Position numbers and translations under genes: made by a program
Assembly (NCBI GenBank): GCA_007131295.1
Contig: SLQW01000040.1
Span: 1-64,000, forward strand
Direction of reading: 5' to 3'
Length of the DNA stretch: 64,000 nucleotides
Source: Pseudomonadales bacterium
GTDB taxonomy: Bacteria; Pseudomonadota; Gammaproteobacteria; Pseudomonadales; Azotimanducaceae
In this document: positions 57,683 through 64,000 of the stretch, one piece after another
Numbering within the stretch: the stretch's first letter is position 1
Layout: each line of letters starts with the position of its first letter
The notes under the pieces: generated by a model
Seen by the model: only the letters and a program-made list of their open reading frames with translations
The model's database searches: none
What the model was told of the DNA's origin: nothing

Positions 57683-58981
57683 GTGTCGCATGCAGCCGAG
57701 TCTTCCGACGCCGAGCCTGAACAAGGACTGTTGAGTGCGTATCGGAACACGCGCCTTCGCAGCTGCGCCCTGGTGGAGCCGTTGGAAGTCGAGGATCTCG
57801 GGATCCAGCCCATGCCCGATGCCAGTCCGCCGAAGTGGCACCTGGCGCACACCACGTGGTTCTTCGAGACTTTTCTGCTGAAGCCTTTCCTTCCCGGCTA
57901 CCGTTCCATCGACGATCGTTACGAATACCTCTTCAACTCCTACTACAACAGCATCGGCGTTCAATTCCCGCGCGCCCGTCGTGGTCACCTTTCTCGGCCC
58001 ACGGCAGCGGAGGTGATGACCTATCGGCAGCACGTGGACGACGCCATGGGGCGCCTTATTGCTCATGGTGGGGATGACGAGCTGCTTCGCCGCAGCATGC
58101 TTGGCATCAATCATGAGGAGCAGCATCAGGAGCTGCTCGTTACCGATCTCAAGTACGCCTTCGGCCACAACCCGCTGCAGCCGGTACATCCTCTGGCGTC
58201 TGGGAAGAAGCGCGACCGCAAGCCCGCTGGCCCGTTGACGTTCAGCGAGCGCGTAGGCGGTCTCGTCGAGATCGGTCGCGATGCGGATCGTGGCGACACC
58301 CGCTTGCGCTTCGCTTTCGACAACGAGACGCCTCGACATCGGGTCTGGCTGCAACCCTACCGATTGGCGGACCGCTGCGTGACGAACGGCGAGTGGCTCG
58401 CCTTCATGGCGGATGGCGGTTACGAACGTCCGGAGCTCTGGCTTGCGGATGGCTGGACCTGGCTCGAAGGCAGGCGCAGCGAACGCCCCGCGGCGCCGCT
58501 TTACTGGTTTCAGCGCGACGGTCGCTGGTGGACCTACGCCCTCGCCGGTGCGATGGAGGTCGACCCCGAGCTGCCCGTGTGTCATGTCAGCGGTTACGAG
58601 GCCGATGCCTACGCCCGCTGGGCCGGGTGCCGCCTGCCTACCGAGGCCGAATGGGAGGCGGCTGCAGCTGATTCCGGAAGCGGGGGCGCGTTTCTCGAGG
58701 ACGGGACGCTGCACCCGGTGGCGCCGGCACCAGGCGCGTTGGCAGCACTCCACGGCAATCTCTGGGAGTGGACGTCGAGTGCCTACGCGCCGTACCCCGG
58801 CTATCGTCCGCCTGCTGGCGCCCTCGGAGAGTACAACGGCAAGTTCATGGCGAATCAGCTCGTGCTGCGGGGCGGTTCCTGTGCGACGCCTCGGGCCCAT
58901 CTCCGCAGCAGCTATCGCAATTTCTTCTATCCCCCGGACTGCTGGCAGTTTACCGGCGTCCGACTGGCACAGGATGTGTGA
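57683..58981 (+). CDS. egtB: Ergothioneine biosynthesis sulfoxide synthase EgtB
   Basis: Non-heme iron enzyme making the C-S bond between trimethylhistidine (hercynine) and a thiol. 432 residues from a GTG at 57683 (AGGGGG 7 bases before). N-terminal DinB-like domain with the iron-ligand motifs KWHLAHTTWFFET and NHEEQHQELL; C-terminal FGE-sulfatase domain ending YRNFFYPPDCWQFTGVR. Overlaps egtD. The thiol may be cysteine or gamma-glutamylcysteine; no egtA or egtC is adjacent. Confidence 0.93.
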   Translation: MSHAAESSDAEPEQGLLSAYRNTRLRSCALVEPLEVEDLGIQPMPDASPPKWHLAHTTWFFETFLLKPFLPGYRSIDDRYEYLFNSYYNSIGVQFPRARRGHLSRPTAAEVMTYRQHVDDAMGRLIAHGGDDELLRRSMLGINHEEQHQELLVTDLKYAFGHNPLQPVHPLASGKKRDRKPAGPLTFSERVGGLVEIGRDADRGDTRLRFAFDNETPRHRVWLQPYRLADRCVTNGEWLAFMADGGYERPELWLADGWTWLEGRRSERPAAPLYWFQRDGRWWTYALAGAMEVDPELPVCHVSGYEADAYARWAGCRLPTEAEWEAAAADSGSGGAFLEDGTLHPVAPAPGALAALHGNLWEWTSSAYAPYPGYRPPAGALGEYNGKFMANQLVLRGGSCATPRAHLRSSYRNFFYPPDCWQFTGVRLAQDV

Positions 58982-59993
58982 GCCCTTGCTAAGCGTGAAC
59001 AGATCGCCCAAAGATGAAGAGCAGGAAGGTCGGGTCTCGCTCCACGACCTGAAGCCGCAGTTGGCCGACATGCGCGAGGAGGTCCTGGCCGGATTGGCGG
59101 CACAGCCCCGTCGCATCGCGCCGAAGTACTTTTACGACAAGCGTGGCTCGGAGCTGTTCGACGCGATCACCCGACTACCGGAGTACTACCCGACGCGTAC
59201 GGAGGTCGGCATTCTCGAGAGCCGGCTCGACGCCATTGCCGGAATGCTCGGCCGCGGCAATGTCCTGCTCGAGTACGGTAGCGGCTCGAGTCGCAAGATC
59301 CGTCTGTTGCTCGAATCACTGCGGCCGTTGGCCTACCTGCCCGTGGACATATCCCGGGAGCATCTGCTCGGTGCGGCTGAGGCCTTGGCGGTCGACTACA
59401 CCTGGCTGGAGATTCACGCCATCTGCGCCGATTACGCGGATGGACTTGAATTGCCCTGGCGGCCTCCGCCGCGGGCCGGGGTCGACGTGCCCATCACCGC
59501 ATTCTTTCCCGGGTCCAGCATCGGTAATTTCGAACGCCCTGCCGCCGCTCGCTTTCTGGCCGGGGTGCGGCGGACGCTGGGCCGCAATGGTCAGCTTCTT
59601 GTCGGCGTCGACCGGCGCAAGGAGACTGCCGCGCTCGAGGCTGCGTACAACGACTCTGAAGGGGTTACCGCTGCGTTCAACCGCAATGTTCTGGTGCACC
59701 TCAACCGGGCGCTCGCGGGCGATATCGATGTCGATGCGTTTGCCCACCGCGCGCACTACGACGAGCGCGAAGGACGCATCGAGATGCACCTCGTCGCGCA
59801 GCGGGCCGTGTCCTTCACGTTGGGCGGGGAAAGTTTCGATGTCGAGGCAGGCGAAAGCATCCACACCGAAAATTCCTACAAGTACGCGCCGGAGGAGTTC
59901 CGCGAACTTGCTGCGGGTGTCGGGTTCGACTCCGTGGCGGAGTGGAGCGACCCACAAGCGCAGCTCTCCGTCTTCCTGCTGCGGGCGCAGTAG
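58974..59993 (+). CDS. egtD: L-histidine N-alpha-methyltransferase EgtD
   Basis: SAM-dependent triple methylation of histidine to hercynine, the first step of ergothioneine synthesis. 339 residues. Signature segments APKYFYDKRGSELFDAIT and LPEYYPTRTEVGILE (histidine site), EYGSGSSRKIRLLL (SAM loop), and TAFFPGSSIGNFE. Start ATG 58974 overlaps the egtB stop; a GTG at 58995 is also possible. Converges with thrB with 5 bases between. Confidence 0.94.
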   Translation: MCEPLLSVNRSPKDEEQEGRVSLHDLKPQLADMREEVLAGLAAQPRRIAPKYFYDKRGSELFDAITRLPEYYPTRTEVGILESRLDAIAGMLGRGNVLLEYGSGSSRKIRLLLESLRPLAYLPVDISREHLLGAAEALAVDYTWLEIHAICADYADGLELPWRPPPRAGVDVPITAFFPGSSIGNFERPAAARFLAGVRRTLGRNGQLLVGVDRRKETAALEAAYNDSEGVTAAFNRNVLVHLNRALAGDIDVDAFAHRAHYDEREGRIEMHLVAQRAVSFTLGGESFDVEAGESIHTENSYKYAPEEFRELAAGVGFDSVAEWSDPQAQLSVFLLRAQ

Positions 59994-59998
59994 CGCGG

Positions 59999-60952
59999 TC
60001 AGCTTCCGGCGCTGGGGTTGGCCGTCAACGCGGGGGATAAGGGCAAGCCCTCGCGCAGCCTCCAGTCCAGGATGCGCGCCATTTCCTGTGGCGGTTTGCG
60101 CGGCACGTCGAGACGGGCAAGCCAGAACCGCAGGGCGGCCAGCAGCGTCATGACCGGCCACATCCAGCATTCCTCGCGGCTCAGCGGTCGCAGGCGCGCA
60201 TAGCCACGCAGCAAGCCCTGCAGGCGGTCACCGTCGAAACGTCCGTCGACCCGGGAACACCAGTCGTTGGCGACCACCGCCAAGTCGAACAGCAGTGGCG
60301 CACGCGCGGTATGGTGGAAGTCGATGACCGCGCGCAGTCCCGTCTCGTCGAACAGGGCGTTGTCCCGAAACAGATCGCCGTGGACGAGACCGGCGGGCAG
60401 GCCTGCCCACTCCGGGCGCCTGGTTGCTGCCTCCAAAACGTTCAGCGCATCCGCCAGTCGCTGCTTGCCGAGGGCTCCGAGGCGTGGTGCGTGCAACCCG
60501 GCGCGCTCGGCGAGCCAGGCTTCATCGCGAGGGTGATCCGGACCGGAAACCCCGATCGTCACCCGGTGCATCCGCGCCAGGAAGCGGCCGATGGCCGCAC
60601 ACTGGTCGACTCGCGGTCGATGGGGGTGGCTGCCGGGAAAGCGTGGCGCGATCAGGGCCGGTGCCCCGGCGATCTGTCCGCTGCGCGCGCCGCTGCGGTG
60701 GCGCAGCGGTACCGGAACCGGAAGGCCCGCGGCGTCGAGCCGGACAAGTGTCGTCAGCATCACCGACGGGAAGTCGCCTGCGCCAAGAGTAAGCACCCAC
60801 TCTCTGCGTTCGCCCCTGCGCTCGGTACTGAGGAAGTAGTTGCTGTTCTCGATGCCTTCGGCAGTGGGCTCCACGGCCAGGAGTTTGCCAAGGTTCCAGG
60901 CCCTGCAGGCAGCGATTGCGTCCTCCTCGCGCAGCTCGATGAAGACCGCCAT
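59999..60952 (-). CDS. thrB: Homoserine kinase (ThrB, aminoglycoside phosphotransferase fold)
   Basis: 317 residues of the APH-fold (type II) homoserine kinase, not the GHMP type. The nucleotide-binding segment is GIENSNYFLST and the catalytic loop is LVHGDLFRDNALFDE, with metal-binding VIDFHH. Phosphorylates homoserine for threonine synthesis. Located beside a DUF2782 gene and polA, as in pseudomonads. Confidence 0.94.
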   Translation of the reverse strand: MAVFIELREEDAIAACRAWNLGKLLAVEPTAEGIENSNYFLSTERRGERREWVLTLGAGDFPSVMLTTLVRLDAAGLPVPVPLRHRSGARSGQIAGAPALIAPRFPGSHPHRPRVDQCAAIGRFLARMHRVTIGVSGPDHPRDEAWLAERAGLHAPRLGALGKQRLADALNVLEAATRRPEWAGLPAGLVHGDLFRDNALFDETGLRAVIDFHHTARAPLLFDLAVVANDWCSRVDGRFDGDRLQGLLRGYARLRPLSREECWMWPVMTLLAALRFWLARLDVPRKPPQEMARILDWRLREGLPLSPALTANPSAGS

Positions 60953-60965
60953 GGTCAGGCCGGCT

Positions 60966-61274
60966 TCAGAATTCGACCAGAATCCACTTGGGGATCAGCA
61001 TGTCCGCCTGTTCGAGATTGCCGTATCCTCGCGTAGGGTCCGCCGGAGCAAGGTAGTACGGACGCCCGACTGCGGGGACAACCCGGATCATTCTCAGAAT
61101 GCCGTTCTGACGGTACTCGTAAACGGTGCGTTCGCGGCCCTCGATGATGGTCACGTCCTGGCCGCGGGAGGTGATCACCGCATCCCGCGCGAATGCGCCG
61201 GGCGTGGCCTGGATCAGGGCGAAAGCGATCGCCGCGACCATGAGCGCGCGGAGGCAGTGCGGGGCGTGGGCCAA
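60966..61274 (-). CDS. DUF2782 family exported protein
   Basis: 102 residues from a TTG at 61274 that has a close AGAGAGG Shine-Dalgarno; the alternative ATG at 61241 would leave a weaker signal peptide. Signal peptide to about residue 30, then a small domain with VYEYRQNGILRMIRVVP and YYLAPAD typical of DUF2782. Unknown function. Sits between polA (divergent) and thrB (same strand), its conserved context. Confidence 0.8.
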   Translation of the reverse strand: MAHAPHCLRALMVAAIAFALIQATPGAFARDAVITSRGQDVTIIEGRERTVYEYRQNGILRMIRVVPAVGRPYYLAPADPTRGYGNLEQADMLIPKWILVEF

Positions 61275-61359
61275 GATGACCTCTCTGGGGCGCTGCGGTC
61301 GCCTTCGGACCGCGCTGCCACCGGTAGCTGACAGACAACGGGATATGGTGGCTGAATCC

Positions 61360-64000
61360 ATGGCGGACGACAAACCGCTCATCCTCGTCGACGGGTCCTC
61401 GTACCTGTTTCGTGCCTTTCACGCTCTGCCGCCGTTGACCACTTCGGACGGGCGCCCCACCGGGGCGGTGAAGGGCGTGATCGGCATGCTGCGCAAGCTC
61501 TGCGCTGATCGTCCTGACAGCACGGTTGCGGTCATCTTCGATCCGCCCGGGGATACCTTCCGCAACGAGCTGTACGCGGACTACAAGGCCAACCGGACGG
61601 AGATGCCGGAAGATCTGCGCGTCCAGATCCAGCCCATCCACGACCTCATCGAGGCCATGGGGCTGCCGCTGATCGTTGAACCTGGCGTGGAGGCCGACGA
61701 CGTCATCGGCACGCTGGCGCGGGCTGCGGAAGCGCGCGGCGAAAAGGTGCTGATCTCCACTGGCGACAAGGACATGGCGCAACTGGTGAGCGAGCGCATC
61801 ACCCTGGTCAACACCATGACCGACACCGTGCTCGACGCGCCCGCGGTCGCAGAGAAGTTCGGGGTCTCGCCGGAGCTGATCATCGATCTGCTGGCGCTTG
61901 CCGGCGATACGGTCGACAACATCCCCGGCGTCGAGAAGGTCGGACCCAAGACGGCCGCGAAGTGGCTCAATGAGCACGGCGACCTCGATGCACTCATGGC
62001 TGCCGCGGACACGGTGAAGGGCAAGCTCGGGGAGAATCTGCGTTCCGCGCTGGATCAGCTCCCACTCTACCGCGAGCTGGCCACCATTCGCTGTGACGTG
62101 GAGCTGGACTTCGAACCGGCGGATCTGGCGGTCCGCGAACCGGACCAGGAGCGCCTGCTCGGCCTGTATCGCGAGCTGGAGTTCAAGGGCTGGATCAGTG
62201 AGGCCAGCGATGCTCTCGAGGCGGACGGCATCGACGATGCGGCAGCGCCGGAGCGGGACTATGCGACCGTGCTCTCGCAGCAGGACTTCGATGCCTGGGT
62301 CGAAGCACTGCGCGCTGCCGGGCGTTTCGCCTTCGATACCGAGACGACGAGTCTCGACTACATGCGGGCAGAGCTGGTGGGCGTGTCGTTCGCGGTGTCA
62401 CCCGGCAGCGCCGCCTATGTCCCGTTCGGCCACCGGTATGTTGGCGCGCCGGAGCAGCTCGACCGCGAGCAGGTGCTCGCAGCACTGAAGCCGCTGCTCG
62501 AGGATCCGAAGGTCGAGAAGATCGGCCAGAACCTGAAATACGACATGAGCGTGCTGGCCCAGGCGGGAATCCACCTTGCCGGAGCGCGCTTCGACACCAT
62601 GCTCGAATCCTACGTCCTCGATAGCGTCGGCACGCGGCACAACATGGACGACATGGCGCTGAAGTTCCTCGGGCGTACCACCACGTCCTTCAGCGACGTG
62701 GCGGGCAAGGGTGCCAAACAGCTCACGTTCGACCAGGTCGGCCTGGACCAGGCCGGCCCCTACGCTGCGGAGGACGCGGACGTGGCGCTGCAGCTCCACG
62801 GACTGCTGTGGCCGCGTCTCGAGGCGGAGCCCTCATTGCAGCGGGTGTTCGAGGAGATCGAGATGCCGCTGGTGCCGATCCTGTCGCGGATCGAGCGCAA
62901 CGGCACGCTGGTGGATGCCGCCCTGCTGCAGCAGCAGAGCGGCGAGCTCGCCCGGCGCATGGAGGAGCTCGAGGCCCGCGCCCATGAGGAGGCCGGGCGC
63001 AAGTTCAACCTGGGTTCCACCCGTCAGCTCCAGGAGATTCTGTACGCGGAGCTGGGCCTGCCGGTGATTCGCAAGACCCCGGGCGGAGCGCCGTCCACGG
63101 CCGAACCGGTCCTTGCCGAACTCGCGCACGACTACGCGCTGCCGCGGATCATCATGGACTACCGCAGCCTGGCCAAGCTCAAGTCCACCTACACGGACAC
63201 GCTGCCGCGGCAGATCAATCCCGACACGGGGCGCATCCACACCTCATACCATCAGGCGGTGACCGCCACCGGGCGCCTCTCGTCGTCGGAGCCCAACCTT
63301 CAGAACATTCCCATCCGCAGCGCGGAGGGCCGCCGGATCCGCCAAGCCTTCGTCGCGCCTGAAGGGCGTGTGCTGCTGGCGGCGGACTACTCGCAGATCG
63401 AGCTGCGAATCATGGCTCACCTGTCCGCCGATGAGGGCCTGCTCGCCGCCTTCGAAGCGGGACTGGACGTGCACCGAGCCACGGCCGCCGAGGTGTTCGG
63501 GGTTGAGCTCGATGCAGTCAGCGACGAGCAGCGTCGCAACGCCAAAGCCATCAACTTCGGATTGATCTACGGCATGTCCGCGTTCGGGCTGGCCCGTCAG
63601 CTCGGCCTGCCGCGCGGGGAGGCGCAGGACTACATCGACCGCTACTTCGAGCGCTATCCGGGGGTGCGCGACTACATGGACCGGACCCGCAGTCAGGCCA
63701 GGGAGCAGGGCTACGTGGAGACCCTGTTCGGACGGCGTCTCTACCTGCCGGAGATCCGGGTCCAGAATCAGCAGCGTCGGCAAGCGGCCGAGCGCACTGC
63801 CATCAATGCCCCCATGCAGGGCAGCGCCGCGGACATCATCAAGCGGGCCATGATCGAGGTTGACCGCTGGCTGCAGGAAGCGGCCCCGGATGCGCTCATG
63901 ATCATGCAGGTGCACGACGAACTGGTTTTCGAGGTCGCGAAGGACGCCGCGGACAAACTCGCCGAAGCTGTGACCGAACGCATGCAGGCGGCAGCGGAGC
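61360..64000 (+). CDS. polA: DNA polymerase I (partial, 3-prime end off the window)
   Basis: Repair and Okazaki-fragment polymerase; about 880 codons present, with the stop beyond 64000. 5-prime nuclease domain (MADDKPLILVDGSSYLFRAF, then GDTVDNIPGVEKVGPKTA), 3-prime exonuclease region (AFDTETTSLD, then QNLKYDMSVL), and Klenow polymerase with motif A LAADYSQIELRI, motif B RRNAKAINFGLIYGMS and motif C MQVHDELVFEV. The ATG at 61360 is used; ATG 61345 is also in frame. Divergent from the DUF2782 gene. Confidence 0.97.
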   Translation, partial: MADDKPLILVDGSSYLFRAFHALPPLTTSDGRPTGAVKGVIGMLRKLCADRPDSTVAVIFDPPGDTFRNELYADYKANRTEMPEDLRVQIQPIHDLIEAMGLPLIVEPGVEADDVIGTLARAAEARGEKVLISTGDKDMAQLVSERITLVNTMTDTVLDAPAVAEKFGVSPELIIDLLALAGDTVDNIPGVEKVGPKTAAKWLNEHGDLDALMAAADTVKGKLGENLRSALDQLPLYRELATIRCDVELDFEPADLAVREPDQERLLGLYRELEFKGWISEASDALEADGIDDAAAPERDYATVLSQQDFDAWVEALRAAGRFAFDTETTSLDYMRAELVGVSFAVSPGSAAYVPFGHRYVGAPEQLDREQVLAALKPLLEDPKVEKIGQNLKYDMSVLAQAGIHLAGARFDTMLESYVLDSVGTRHNMDDMALKFLGRTTTSFSDVAGKGAKQLTFDQVGLDQAGPYAAEDADVALQLHGLLWPRLEAEPSLQRVFEEIEMPLVPILSRIERNGTLVDAALLQQQSGELARRMEELEARAHEEAGRKFNLGSTRQLQEILYAELGLPVIRKTPGGAPSTAEPVLAELAHDYALPRIIMDYRSLAKLKSTYTDTLPRQINPDTGRIHTSYHQAVTATGRLSSSEPNLQNIPIRSAEGRRIRQAFVAPEGRVLLAADYSQIELRIMAHLSADEGLLAAFEAGLDVHRATAAEVFGVELDAVSDEQRRNAKAINFGLIYGMSAFGLARQLGLPRGEAQDYIDRYFERYPGVRDYMDRTRSQAREQGYVETLFGRRLYLPEIRVQNQQRRQAAERTAINAPMQGSAADIIKRAMIEVDRWLQEAAPDALMIMQVHDELVFEVAKDAADKLAEAVTERMQAAAE

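Overview
This is an origin-proximal stretch of a high-GC proteobacterial chromosome. Gene content and order point to a Gammaproteobacterium with a pseudomonad-like origin region. The order atpI-B-E-F-H, parBA, rsmG, mnmG, mnmE, yidC, yidD, rnpA, rpmH, then dnaA, dnaN, recF, gyrB, then plsC, tag, trkHA, rsmB, fmt, def, a LysM gene, dprA, tsaC and aroE is the classic gammaproteobacterial oriC neighbourhood. I cannot name genus or species from the sequence alone. No tRNA, rRNA, CRISPR array, transposase or integrase was recognised.

Layout. 1-4.6 kb: ATP synthase operon start (atpI, B, E, F, first codons of atpH), parB, parA and rsmG, all on the minus strand. 4.6-13.6 kb: mnmG and mnmE, separated by a 5.7-kb accessory block (amidohydrolase, exported-looking SDR, SLC13-type anion transporter, double Usp protein, GDT1-family cation exporter behind a yybP-ykoY manganese riboswitch). 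13.6-16.2 kb: yidC, yidD, rnpA, rpmH. 16.2-16.8 kb: gene-free region with the rpmH promoter and the likely oriC. 16.8-22.9 kb: dnaA, dnaN, recF (carrying two parS-like sites) and gyrB on the plus strand. 22.9-31 kb: chorismate mutase, plsC, tag, an internally deleted lpxL remnant, trkH, trkA, rsmB, fmt, def. 31-48.4 kb: a LysM gene; an 11.4-kb accessory block (carotenoid-oxygenase-family enzyme, thiolase, acyl-CoA ligase, double HxlR regulator, TonB receptor, PhnDCEE-type transporter); then dprA, tsaC, aroE, prlC and a zinc-ribbon gene. 48.4-57.6 kb: aa3-type cytochrome c oxidase cluster with its assembly factors (coxB, coxA, ctaG, coxC, DUF2909, SURF1, a CX3C protein, ctaA, ctaB, sco1). 57.6-60 kb: ergothioneine genes egtB and egtD. 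60-64 kb: thrB, a DUF2782 gene and polA, which runs off the right edge.

How the parts work together. The left half is replication initiation, segregation (ParAB with parS), tRNA U34 modification (MnmE/MnmG), membrane insertion (YidC/YidD) and ATP synthesis. The right half builds the terminal oxidase, with heme A synthesis and copper insertion encoded next to it. The two accessory blocks sit inside otherwise conserved neighbourhoods and hold the least predictable functions. The most notable observations are the manganese riboswitch, the parS pair encoded in frame within recF, the deleted lipid A acyltransferase, the tandem HxlR protein with duplicated Cys/His clusters, and the uncharacterised catabolic cluster next to the TonB receptor.
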